Source: Synanceia verrucosa
Taxonomy: Eukaryota > Chordata > Actinopteri > Perciformes > Synanceiidae
DNA length: 64,000 nt
Assembly: GCA_029721515.1 (NCBI GenBank)
Contig: CM056566.1
Location: 6,900,353-6,964,352 of the forward strand
Direction of reading: 5' to 3'
How positions within the stretch are numbered: the first letter of the stretch is position 1; each line of letters starts with the position of its first letter. Positions 29,651 through 41,556 of the stretch are shown here, in pieces. Under the pieces are notes generated by a model. The model searched no databases. It saw only the letters and a program-made list of their open reading frames with translations, and was not told the DNA's origin. Made by a program: the position numbers and the translations under genes.

Positions 29651-29655
29651 ACACT
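29611..29655. repeat. (CA)n microsatellite
   Basis: About 20 CA units with one interruption. Confidence 0.95.
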
Positions 29656-29870
29656 AAATGATTTGACCAACCCCAGTAATGACATAAAGAGTGAGAGCAA
29701 AACGGGATATGACAACTGATTCGATTGTTGGTGTGTGTCCGTTTAAACCGCTGCCCGGGATAGTCTGTGTGTGTGTGCATGCACAAGTGTATGTGTTAAG
29801 GTGGAGATAAGAGGGATAAAGCAGTGTTTGAGCAACTGTGTATGTTTGTGCAATTTGTTAAAGAAGAAAA

Positions 29871-29901
<31 letters not shown>

Positions 29902-31536
29902 CAGCGTGGGAGGAGGTTAAACACTGACATGCTCCAGAATGACAGATGAAAAATAAAGTGGAGCAGGGAAGGCTCAGAGGGACTCAGCATGGGAGACAGG
30001 TGTGTGTGTGTGTGTGTGTGTCCATTATATATGTGTACAAAATGTAATATTGCAGTGTACGAACTGCAAAACGGCAGGCATATTGTTTATGTAATGCAAA
30101 TTTACCTTGATATATCCAACTTTTACTGCTGTAAGTCTTTTTGTTATCTTTTATTTGTCATAGCTCACACAGCACAAGTCATGCTGCAGGGGAGGCAGGC
30201 AGGCAGCATTCTTTCACAATGCTTTGAGTGTTCATACGCTTTGATAAATCCAATTCAATTGAGATTGAGTAATAAAATATCCAGTCTTTGTAATAGGATT
30301 TGTTATCCTATTCTGGCCTCACAATTTTCATTAATTGTGTGACAAATGTGTGCGACTTAAATATAAATATATATAAATATTCCTCATCATCAAACTCTAA
30401 TTTGACAGTAAAAGTCAGAATTTGGGTTGCTGAGATATTTGATCTAAAAGGAGCATATCACACTCATTTTCCTAACTTTACTTAGCAGTTTTTAATCAAC
30501 ATTCAAGCAACATACACATATACAAAAACAACCACAACAACAACAACAACAAAAAGTGTCCCCCTATCCCACCACCCACCCCCAAGGCTCTCATACAGAA
30601 ACGAAAACTAAACAAAGAGAAAAGTACAAAAACAAACTAACACAGTCAGACAGGGATTCCTTGGTGCACGACGAGTGGAATGGTGTTCTGAGCATGTCAC
30701 AAACAGTTGCAACTATGCTATACAACCGGTGCATAAATGCATCATTGAAAAGGAAAGTCCTCTACAAATTCTATAAAAGGACTCCAGGTCAGGATGAAGA
30801 GTCTGCTGGCTTTATACATCATGTATCTCAGTTTCTCTAAGGGTAGAAACGATAGTACATCCCTCAACCACTGCAGAAATGACAGGGCTGAATTTGATTT
30901 CCAGTTAAAAAGCCTGCCTGCATTTGCATATTATTTCCAGCTGCAAATATGCAAACTATTTAGCATTCTCATGATTCATTTAGCCATACAGTAAATGTTC
31001 CTTCATAGTAAGAATAAATACAATTTAATTAATGACAATTTTAGCTATTAGCTAATTTGAAAGCTTTGATCAATTAATTCAAATAGCAGTATTTAGAATG
31101 ACTGCTGTTTAAGCTTTATTTTTTTTTCCAGTGACAATGTAGTCTCTGGAGGAATCTGAGCTCTTTTCTTACTTAGAGTTCAGAAGAAAGGGTTTATAGA
31201 ATGCAAATTGGAGAAATATAACAAATTGATTTGAATGAAAGCTCCATTTTTAATATTGTAATTTTGGAGTTTATTTTCTGAGTGAGTTGCTCTGTGTTTG
31301 GAGACCCTCCAGTGACTACATCCATCCTCCTAGACCCTTATCCCAACCTCACACCTGTCTGATCACTGAAGTGAATTATGTTTAATTAATTGAATTCATA
31401 TTTATAAATTTGAGGCTCTGTTAATTAATATTGTTACCTTGGGGCTGTTTGTTTGTCTGTTAGTGAGCAGATTTCTCAGAAACGTGCTCTAAGTGTAAAA
31501 TTAAATCTTGCAGAGAGTTTGCAGAGAACACATCCT

Positions 31537-31600
31537 GGTCCAGGTCAGGTTCAGATCCCTGTCCAGTTCCAGATCCAGATCCAGGTCCAGGTCCATCTGA
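31537..31600. repeat. CCAGRT hexamer-like minisatellite
   Basis: Imperfect repeats of 'ccaggt', 'ccagat' and 'cagttc' type. The register drifts in an imperfect tandem array. Confidence 0.7.
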
Positions 31601-33059
31601 CAGGGAGACTAAAATTTCTAAAAGTTTTCTCTTGTTGACAACCTTAGATTCTCAGTGGAGGTCTCACTCCTTAGTGCTCTACTTCCTGGAGTCACAGTGA
31701 TTAATGGCCTGAAGTTCAGAAACAGTGACAAGTTTATGTTTTCAGATAATGTTCAGTGTCTTCCTCAGAACATATCTAGGTTACAATTCAAGGGATCACT
31801 ATTAAAAGATTTTTTTTTTTTTTAAATACTAAAATATTGATATAGTTAACTCCAACTTTAATCACCTTGACATGTGGCAAGTGGAGACAGACAGTGTTCT
31901 GGGCAGACAGTAGCTGCTTTGACAGTGTGACACCTTTTTCTTGTGCGCTCCATGCTTTCTCTCTCTCCTCCTTTCCCGTTAGCTCTCTAGTTTTCTCTCG
32001 TAAGGAAAACAATCCCCCCATGAAAAGTACGATCTCTAGCCTGGTCACGATGACATCGCATCACAATTATGCTCTCATTCTGAGGGTCTGAGACTCAAAT
32101 TGGCTCTCAGAAAGATAGATGCACTGGAACACACACACCTCAAAGCCATAAAAATAGATTGTGAGTGACTCAGCCGTTATGTAAAGTCCATCTCTGATAG
32201 GACCGCCTGGGGCTGTTTATGTCAGTTTAGCTTGACGCCACTGGAGCTGAGGTGACACGTGTCTGCTGTGTCTGAATTTCATCACACACTAACACACCTT
32301 TTCTCAGGATATTAGTGCGCCCACACACATCCTACTTCTCCAACTTCCTTCCTTTTTTCCTCGACCTTCCCCTGTGTGTGTCCCCCCGATGGACAAAGAC
32401 GTGATACAGTCAGCATAATGGACTCCCTCAAGCCCAAAGAGCAGACATTATTAGCATTTCAGCGCTTCAGACAGACAGGGAAACACCTCGTTAGACATGA
32501 ATCACATCCGCCACCCCTCTGGCCAGGTGGACAGTTCAATCGATGCTGGTAAACATGAGCAAACCACAGGACTTGAATCCAGCGCTGTGCATTAACTTGC
32601 TGTTGTCTTTATTAAACACTAGATCCTGTCTGCACAGATGTGATGGAGAGTGTTTGATTATATATTTATCATCTGCTTTCCTGGGGGAAACCTTAACTTG
32701 TTATTAATGAGATGTTTTAATCATCCTCCATTGTTATTAACTTGGGTTCCTGGGCTTTTCCACCCTCACTAGAATAAAATTCACAGGGAAACACTGTGTT
32801 TATTGTCACCCAATAACTCACACTGACCCAGCTCTCATCCACTATGGTTTAAGGGCATATTACACTTTGCATTAAATGTTGTAATGTGTCTAATGGCAAA
32901 AAATATGGTTTAATTCTCTTCTCTTTGTCAGTATGTGTTTATGCGACAGCGCAACTGAGCCAAGGCATCGCCATTGTCGGGTTAAACAGAGGTGTACATG
33001 ACACACACACACACACACCCCTTACGAAAGAAAAATATATTACAGTATATTGGAAAATA

Positions 33060-34297
33060 CACTATATTGCCAAAAGTATTCACTCACCTGCCTTGACTGT
33101 CATATGAACTTAAGTGACATCCCATTCCTAATCCATAGGGTTCAATATGACGTCGGTCCACCCTTTGCAGCTATAACAGCTTCAACTCTTCTGGGAAGGC
33201 TGTCCACAAGGTTTAGGAGTGTGTTTATGGGAATTTTTGACCATTCTTCCAGAAGTGTATTTGTGAGGTCACACACTGATGTTGGATGAGAAGGCCTGGC
33301 TCTCAGTCTCTGCTCTAATTCATCCCAAAGGTGTTCTATCAGGTTGAGGTCAGGACTCTGTGCAGGCCAGTCAAGTTCATCCACACCAGACTCTGTCATC
33401 CATGTCTTTATGGACCTTGCTTTGTGCACTGGTGCACAGTCATGTTGGCAGAGGAAGGGGCCAGCTCCAAACTGTTCCCACAAAGTTGGGAGCATGAAAT
33501 TGTCCAAAATGTCTTGGTATGCTGAAGCATTCAGAGTTCCTTTCACTGGAACTAAGGGGCCAAGCCCAGCTCCTGAAAACAACCCCACACCATAATCCCC
33601 CCTCCACCAAACTTTACACTTGGCACAATGCAGTCCGACAAGTATCGTTCTCCTGGCAACCACCAAACCCAGACTCGTCCATCAGATTGCCAGATGGAGA
33701 CACGTGATTTGTCATTCCAGAGAAGGCGTCTCCACTGCTCTAGAGTCCAGTGGTGGCGTGCTTTACACCACTGCACCCGACGCTTTGCATTGTACTTGGT
33801 GATGTATGGCTTGGATGCAGCTGCTCAGCCATGGAAACCCATTCCATGAAGCACTGTTCTTGAGCTAATCTGAAGGCCACATGAAGTTTGGAGGTCTGTA
33901 GTGATTGACTCTGCAGAAAGTTGGTGACCTCTTCACACTATGTGTCTCAGCATCCGCTGACCCCGCTCCATCAGTTTACGTGGTCTACCACTTCATGGCT
34001 GAGTTGCTGTCGTTCCCAAACACTTCCACATTCTTATAATACAGCTGACAGTTGACTGTGGAATATTTAGGAGTGAGGAAATTTCACGACTGGATTTGTT
34101 GCACAGGTGGCATCCTATCACAGTTCCACGCTGGAATTCACTGAGCTCCTGAGAGCGACCCATTCTTTCACAAATGTTTGTAAAAGCAGTCTGCATGTCT
34201 AGGTGCTTGATTTTAGACACCTGTGGCCATGGAAGTGATTGGAACACCTGATTCTGATTATTTGGATGGGTGAGCAAATACTTTTGGCAATATAGTG
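33060..34297 (-). mobile_element. Tc1-like DNA transposon, decayed
   Basis: The inverted ends are CACTATATTGCCAAAAGTAT on the left and ATACTTTTGGCAATATAGTG on the right, with TA on both sides. The element is 1238 bp. The transposase lies on the minus strand from about 34163 to 33142, in three open pieces. The first (from MGRSQEL) carries a paired-like HTH, the second holds the first catalytic region (W.NDKSR), and the third holds CQHDCAPVHKA and [15 protein letters not shown], so the last D and E are 34 residues apart (DD34E). A stop and at least one frameshift make it inactive. It is inserted in an AT-rich palindrome. Confidence 0.92.
33142..34163 (-). pseudogene. Tc1 transposase, frameshifted
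   Basis: About 340 codons' worth of transposase, broken by a stop between 33993 and 33776 and by a frameshift near 33560-33660. The catalytic D and E of the C-terminal half are still present (DCAPVHKA and SPDLNLIE). It would act on the ends of its own element by cut and paste if intact. Confidence 0.85.
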
Positions 34298-35840
34298 TAT
34301 AATGCTATGTATTAAGCAATATATTCCCATATATGAGATGTGGTATTTATATTTTCCAATATATTGCAATATCTTCATAGAAAATACATGGGTATATACT
34401 GATACATATAAAAAAAATATTGCCGTCAAGACCAAAAAGAGCACTATATATTTTTACACTTTTATTTATTTTACACATTGTTCTTTATCTGCTCCAATAT
34501 ATGCATACATCATATGCGGAAATGTATTGTGTCATATATGGATATATATATTGATATTACGTTGTACCATATAAAACATGTTTTTGGTTTTTACACTTTC
34601 CAGATAAACAAACATAATATGAATGGACCACGCATGGAATAGCGATATAAAGACAGATGCATCTTGGAGGTATGTCTGCATAGTACTATGTGACTCCATC
34701 TACCAGAATGCTTGGAGTCATAGGCTGCAAACAAGTTCGCCAATCATAACACAAGGACGTCACTCGCACATGTGCAATGCTTTTGAGCGGAGGTTTTCAA
34801 AGAACCGGACAAGCGACAACAAGGAAGGAGGAGACACAACATTAAGTAGATTTCATTTACAAAAATGTCAAACTACAGATTTGTCCTTGTTAGTTGGCCG
34901 AAGGGACGTGACATAGATACAACCAGCATCATTCCCATCAGCTGGATAATTGATTTTGGCCCAGCTGATACTGACAGGACATATCTTGTTGAAAGTCGTA
35001 CAACCAACAGCAAGAAGCCTAACAATGGATGGCCTGTTGAACATGCTGTTATTCTTCAGTTAGCAGGCAAGCTTAGTCGGTCTTTACAGCAACATAATGT
35101 TTGTAGTTCTGCCTATATATCACAGTACACGTAATGTACATAATCTTATTAAGATTTGCATGGGTATTTTTTAAAGAGACAGCACCATTATTTAATTTCC
35201 CCCATTACAGTGGTTTTCATCCTCTTTTGGCAAAATGAAAGGTTTCTGGAGGGCTGGTATATTTATTCATTTTTTGGAAATATTTTATTTATTTTTTAAA
35301 GTATTTTTGTTTACTCTTAGTTGTGTTGCCAGTGGTTGGAAAACATAACAAATATGTTTGTTATAACATAATCTTGTTCAGATTATGTAAACTATATCAA
35401 TGTACATTAGATTATTATTGTACATTAGATTGCCATATTTACAATAAATACAATTAAAATACAATGATTCTAAACATAATTGAATATATTATTTCATATA
35501 AATCAATATACCTGTATAAATCTGATTATATTATCTTGCACATTAAGTTATATCATCTAATATAATTTTACACATATATTTTCATATAAGTATAATGCCT
35601 CCTCAATCATATAATAATATGTGATGTTGAATATTTTTCAATACATTTAACAATATATTATGTATTTATTCAATATATGAAAATGGAAATAATTGCTGTA
35701 TTCTGTATATATTGTAATTATATGGAATATGGGTGCAATATATGACCAAGATATATGTATATAATATATTAATATGCAATTTTCACAGTATATGAATAGA
35801 CTTGAAATATATCAGTTTATATATTAAGAAATATATTTTT
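34298..35840. other. AT-rich stretch with many ATAT-type words
   Basis: It is rich in 'atatatt', 'ttccaatatatt' and similar short palindromes, so it is probably a decayed AT-rich DNA element into which the Tc1 at 33060 jumped. The orphan ORF at 34865-35134 lies inside. No terminal repeats were fixed. Confidence 0.4.
34865..35134 (+). CDS. Orphan ORF of 89 codons, possible transposon- or DUF-type N-terminus
   Basis: It starts MSNYRFVLVSWPKGRD after an A-rich leader and reads on through SIIPISWIIDFGPADTDRTY and NGWPVEHAVILQLAGKLS. The spacing of 'Y.fvlvsW...iiPiSWI' and a later aromatic stretch looks like the N-terminal module of fish multigene proteins that begin with a short beta-rich domain before a WPP-type motif. 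Amino-acid use is protein-like rather than repeat-like. No second exon or donor is clear. It could be a decayed exon or chance. Confidence 0.3.
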   Translation: MSNYRFVLVSWPKGRDIDTTSIIPISWIIDFGPADTDRTYLVESRTTNSKKPNNGWPVEHAVILQLAGKLSRSLQQHNVCSSAYISQYT

Positions 35841-36304
35841 GTGTCGTCAGGGACACACCACCGTAAAGCCTTTCTGTGTGCATAAAGCCCCTGGAATAAG
35901 AGAGAGGGAGAAAGCAGAGCGAGACAGGAAGTGACAGGGTAACAGACAAAAGACTCTCCTCGCAGTTCTGTCTCACAACAGGTTTCAGACACACACACTG
36001 ACTCCCACGCTGTCAAATGAAATGTGTTAAGTCTCTACGTGTGTGTGTGTGCTGCACAGAGTAAATGACAGCGTTAATTGGTGCAAGCAAATATCCCTCC
36101 CACTGATCATCACTCTACTAATGGAAAGGCATCCACACCCTGAAGACAGTGAGGAGAAATATAAGTGAGCACACACACACACACGCAATGATTTTTGTCC
36201 TGATGTGATGATTTACTGTACGAACTTGCATGCATAATACTTACATCTGCATCCAATCAGTATTCAGTTAGTGCTTTTGCTTTTGTTCTGGTTTCAGCTG
36301 GAAG

Positions 36305-36565
36305 CTACAAAAGTATGATTCTGCACCTGTGGGACCTATTGCTATCCTCAAATGTCATTCAGTTGTTGTAGATGGCCTGAAAAATGGAAGCAAACACCAA
36401 TTACAGTTCAAAAGTTCAAGGAATAGTGTGCTCAAGTGGAAGGCAGACAGTATTGATGACGTAAAGCTGTGTAAAGCTAAAAAGAAAGCCTCGCTGCGAT
36501 TTAAATCATGCAGCGATAATAATGGCAAAAGCAAACCCTCAGATTCGTTTCATAGAACCTTTTAA
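36305..36565 (+). CDS. Candidate exon, unrecognised
   Basis: A pyrimidine-rich tract and TTTCAG acceptor precede an open frame that reads WKLQKYDSAPVGPIAILKCH and ends SDSFHRTF at the TAA. The basic, lysine-rich composition is not repeat-derived. It could be a 3' exon paired with the ORF at 34865 or a chance open frame. No homologue was recognised. Confidence 0.25.
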   Translation, partial: LQKYDSAPVGPIAILKCHSVVVDGLKNGSKHQLQFKSSRNSVLKWKADSIDDVKLCKAKKKASLRFKSCSDNNGKSKPSDSFHRTF

Positions 36566-38390
36566 GTCCATCTAGCATGCTTACTCTCTGAGTTACTTTT
36601 ACCCAGTCCCAAAAATAAAAGTATAATTTAGTACATTTGGGATATTTGTGATTCTTTTTGTCCCAACAGTCCCAGACCTTTCAGTCGCCCACTGTAAACG
36701 CATGCAGAGATCTCAGGTTCCACTTTCATGTTTACAAGCTGGCTCGGCTTTCCCCATGGGTGCAGCTACAGCTGAGACAACACAACAATTACCAAAACTA
36801 TCCATGTACAGTCCACTGCCTTCTCCTATCTCCGGCTCCTATACGGTGGTTTACATTCTGAGGTTTACTTATTTTTTGACTTACTTTGGTTTTTTGAGTA
36901 GTCAAAGTGTCTTTGAGTGAGACGCTGAACCCCAAATTACTCCCTGGGGGATTCTCGAGCCCACTGCTCTTAAAGCTCAGGATGGGTTGAATGCAGAGGT
37001 TAGCTTATTTAGCATATGCATGTGTGTATGTGACAATATAAAACATGTTCCAGTTAGATGAGATCAACACGACTCATGTCTGTATGATGAATGTAGCTGG
37101 CAGCCAGTAGCTTGGCTTATAGCATAAAATCAGAGAGCAGGAAGAACACATAAACTGCACGTTTGCTCTGTACAAAATAATAAAAAAAAAATCACCAGCA
37201 CCTCTAAAGACCCTTTTAACAGCAGACATTTTGATGTGTCAAAAAAGGAAAATCACAGTGGTAAATAATAACACAAATCTGGCTCCATTACAGTAAGTGT
37301 CCCACTAAGTCATATCACAATAGCAGAGCCGTGGAACTAGCTCAGCCAACAGGAACATGTTTTTTACATAAAGGTAAAAACAGCAGCTGTCAAATAACAA
37401 TGTCTGGTAATTGCTGGAAAATAAGTAAAATAACCGTTTGGTAAAGTTTGTTTAAAATGTTCTTCCTTCAACTTTTCACATTTGCCATTTTGACACACAT
37501 ACTGTTCACTTCATTTAAGTATTTCTTTGTCTTCCTCACACTCAACCATCATCAACCAAACAAGTGCTGCTACTTGAACACACCAAATCACACTCACACA
37601 GACTCTTGTGCTTCAGTTTGCAAAATAAGGTCTTTATGAGCTCTGAGTCCATCCTTGATAGGCAAGATTTTCCCAGACGGTGGACACTTCTCAGCTCTGA
37701 AGCTCTGAGAGAGGCAGCTTAAGCACGAGAGAAAAAAGACAGCATCGATCCTCACGAGCTGTTGCACTTTGGAGCCGAAATTGCCCTTGACACACCTGGA
37801 AAATCCCCTTCCTTCAAATATATAAATGAAACTTTCACCTGCATCTTCCCGGGGTGGCAGCTGATCAGTCACAAAAACAAAGTGTTAAGTAACAGTGTGT
37901 CAAAACCATCTTATGTGAAAACTGTTGGTGGCATTTTCTGCTAAAAATATCTAACATTTTTTACTTTCTCTTCTCACAGAACTAAATATATGTGAAACAT
38001 GAAATAAAGATTGCAGTTTAACTGGCAGCACACACACACACACACACATTCCGTAGAGCTGTTGTCAGCCTGGATTTACAAAATAAGACAAGTTGGGAAT
38101 TGCAGCCAGCCAGTGGTTGTCATATAAGACTAGGTGACTGTTGGTTAGAGCTATTTCGATGCAGTTCACATGTTATTTACATCACACTCCCTCCTGTCAT
38201 GTCCTGTTTCCGGCCTGTCTCATGTGTGCACATTTGTGTGCCTGTGATTATTTGTGCAAAAGGACTGTCTCCCTGATGGCCCATCATCCCGAATAATCAT
38301 TGTCATAGTCATGCGTGAGATGCGATTTCCTTCAAACAATAGCAGGCCAGCTCGCCTCGCTGACCCTCGCCCTCTCAGGCTGCAGCAGAA

Positions 38391-38447
<57 letters not shown>
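38391..38447. repeat. (CA)n microsatellite
   Basis: About 27 uninterrupted CA units. Confidence 0.95.
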
Positions 38448-39149
38448 CTCATCTGAGCTTGCCTTAACAGCAACACATGCACAACACAAAACTACACACA
38501 CAGCCTCCATCAGGGCAGTGGTGGTGATGAGTCAGTCTCTTTATGTTGCTGCTCATTTAACTGCCTTCTAAGCAGACTTTAATAACTGGGGCCAACTGCT
38601 TGTCAGCGCTGCCTGACCCCAGCTATTGGATCGTGGGCAAGGCACAAACTAATACTAATGATTTCCCTGCCAAAAAGGAAGTGTTTGTGAATGCCCCAGA
38701 CCTGTCTTTAACAGAAATGATGGTAATTTAGATGAAAAGAAGGACACAGAGCGTTTGGGTGCCAGTGATAATTCAGCTGTCCTACTAGTTAAACACAATC
38801 CATCACAGCAGAATAAGATGTCTTATAACACATCCCAAGTAAGACCCAAATTTAAAATCTCAATTAAGTGGAAGGATAGAAGTAGTATCAGTAAAATGTA
38901 AAGAATAAAAGTAAATATTTTTTCTTGATTTATTATTACATTTACAGTGTCCCCTGAATGTTGCATGACAAGGAGGAAACACCTTTAATATCTAACTTTA
39001 AATTTGTTTTCTAGTTGATAAAAATTTAAGTGATCCTCAAGCACCATTGAACCACAAAAAAAAGCTCTAACTATTCTGGCAATCTATTTTTCTTTGGCCC
39101 CTCTGCAGTCAAGTCATGGCTACTAATTCCTACTTGTTACGGGAATTGT

Positions 39150-39321
39150 TGTGTTCCCTGTTAAAAGGGTTTTTTTTGGGGAGTTTTTCCTTAGTTGATG
39201 CGAGGGTCATTTGTAAAGGACAGAGGGTGTCATATCCTGTACAGATTGTAAAGCCCAATGAGGCAAATTCATAATTTGTGATATTGGGCTATACAAATAA
39301 AGTTGACTTGACTTGACTTGT
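39150..39321 (+). repeat. LINE/SINE-type 3' tail with (TTGAC)n
   Basis: The sequence 'gatgcgagggtcatttgtaa', then 'cagattgtaaagcccaatga' and 'ttgggctatacaaataaag', then three TTGAC units, is a common teleost retrotransposon 3' end (L2-like by tail). The upstream part of the element is missing or too decayed to read. Confidence 0.6.
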
Positions 39322-40830
39322 GCACATAACATTGAAACCCGTTCCTATTTAAATGTGCATAGCTTTTTCTAACTATTTTTTTTTTTTTTTTTTTTACAAA
39401 ATGGAGAATATTGTTATGGCCTGGGCTCACACAGCAATTGTTGACTCAAAAGCATAAATCAGCAGAAGTCACTTGTAGGGAAAAAAGGGCTCTTCAAAAC
39501 TCAAAAAAAAAAAACCCACATGAACAGTGCACAAAGTAACAACAGAAAATAACGAGATCAGCTCTGAGACTTCCTACAAAAACTGAAACTAAACTTCACA
39601 AAATAGCTACCAACACAAAATCACTAGGAATCGATACTGGATAAACTCACAGAACCAGGGTTACACTGATCAGTCACGGAGTGCTGGTAAGCTTGACACA
39701 CACGAAACACAACAAACCGACAAGAGGAACAAAGATTACTTATAGACTAGATAAGGGATCACAGGTGGCAACAATTAGGGAGGGAGGAGGCAATCACAAT
39801 GGCGGGAAAACACACAAAGGCAGGAAGTAAAGGTATCTGAAACGAGAGATAAAAAAAAAGGTATTTAACACAATAAAACAGGAAGTGACACCACCTAAGC
39901 ACAGGACAATAATAAACACTGAAACTGATCTTAAATCTGGCGAGACCTCACAAATATCTTCTATTCTGTAACTAACTGCTCGGTATCTTTGTCTCTGTCT
40001 GCCGATTCAGTCTGGCTGAACCATTGTACAGCGTTTATAATATTTTTATCTGCAAACCTTGTCAGAAAAATTAAAGCATGAAGTCCACTTCATCTGACTA
40101 TATCTTAGAATTTGTGTGTTGATTCAGAGATGACTCCCACTTGCTCACTCTTCCCACTTACATTGACTTAATGATGCTCATTAGTATTTTGACATTGTGA
40201 TGGGAAGGTGAATCTATGCAGCAGATGTCTTTGACTGAAATGAACATGTATTCAACCTGAAAAGGTTAAATTACAACTTTTAATTGATCCCTGGTTGCTT
40301 CATCTTGTGTTGGGGAGGAGGGTATGCCCTTGACAAAAAAAAGAGATGGATGAATAAATTTCATTACTCCTATAAAAACCAGACTATTAAGCATGTAGTT
40401 ACAGAGACACTCTCATTAGTGACTTTAATTGATTGCTCTTTGTATGTGATATAGCTGCAAATGCAATTAAACATTTCCCTTTACTTGAAAAATGTGAGCT
40501 CTCTGGCAATGAAACAGCTGAGAATCACTGTTCTCCAGAGCACCAGGCTGTGCCAGTGAGAAACATGAAAAATACTAAAACTAAAAAAGATAAAATAATT
40601 AAATCATTAAAAAATAATCTTTATATTTGATTTTTTAAGCCCAGTAAAACAGTCCAAGATATTCAGTACGCAGTGTGTATTAATGCTGACTAAAATTCAC
40701 TGTGTGACATGCAGGGTGTCAGTGGCTTATCTCCAGAGGTGGAAACTGAATTCACTTGTTAATGAAGCTGCAATCAAATGTGCAAGACATTTTTATTTGA
40801 AATCATATTAACTATGTATGAACACGTACA

Positions 40831-40905
40831 GGGCAGCGCGGTGGTGTAGTGGTTAGCACTGTCGCCTCACAGCAAGAAGGTACCCCCCCCCGACCCTATG
40901 TGAGG
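40831..40905 (+). repeat. SINE fragment with internal deletion
   Basis: The head with A-box ('gcggtggtgtagtggttagc') is joined directly to the 3' body ('cgaccctatgtgagga'), so the B-box and most of the body are lost. The junction lies in a run of C. Same family as 9125-9486. Confidence 0.75.
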
Positions 40906-41423
40906 ACTTGCAGCATGTTAGTGGGAATCTTTTCTGCATATTTTGTTTGGGAAAACTTGATGATTAAATCCTAAAAATGGAGATTTACAGTAAGTCAAGA
41001 CGGATGTGATGGACTCAGGAGCTAACAGGAACCTAACATCATCTGGAGATCTGCAGGAGCTGTGCTGCTACAGAAACATGCTCTCAAAGCATATTGTGGG
41101 AAATGGATCAAACTTTAACATTTTCATGCCTCTGATGTTCCAGTCCTATGTGACTTCTCTGGCAGGAGCTAATGAGATAGCTCCTGCCAGCTGATGGGAG
41201 CACTATGTTGGATGAATGTACAGAGAAGGATCATACAGGCACATCAAGCATCCAGGCAACATCTGATGAGTACCCTCCATCATGCACTAATCCCACTTCA
41301 ACAGCTACGGCTATGTGATGGATATCTGCGAGAGATCCGTTAATTTAAGGTCATCAGTGAGCTGTTACAGCAGTCAGTCAAACAGAGGCTAACCTTATCT
41401 GCTATCTGTCTGTTGTAGGCTAA

Positions 41424-41556
41424 ATGTGTATTGAAAGACACGACAAGGAGGGAAGCGAGGATGGACCACTTCATATTGGAACGCACCCCAACTTCGCTTT
41501 TAACCCGGAGCTGCTCCTCCTCTACACAGCTCATAGTGTGACAGAAGCAGACAGAG
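41424..41556 (+). promoter_or_regulatory. dhrsx: dhrsx 5' UTR and promoter-proximal region
   Basis: It precedes the start codon at 41557. No TATA box was seen. The start has G at -3. Confidence 0.4.

Larger units (their letters stand above)
28782..33020. other. Intergenic stretch without a supported gene
   Basis: It contains CA/GT microsatellites near 29611-29655, 29873-29900 and 30000-30021, a hexamer-like CCAGRT array at 31537-31600, and homeodomain-type TTAATTAAT motifs at 31020-31080 and 31375-31440. Reading frames here are short or repeat-driven. It could hold regulatory elements, but none can be proved by eye. Confidence 0.5.
36566..41423. other. Intergenic stretch without a supported gene
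   Basis: It holds a CA microsatellite, a LINE-like tail at 39150-39321, a SINE fragment at 40831-40905 and A- or T-rich runs. Short reading frames show no family features. Confidence 0.5.

Noticed and set aside
30556..30840. 94-codon plus-strand ORF
   Set aside because: Lys/Gln-rich N-terminus comes from an A-rich stretch and there is no splice or family support. It may be a decayed retroelement tail, but I could not show this.
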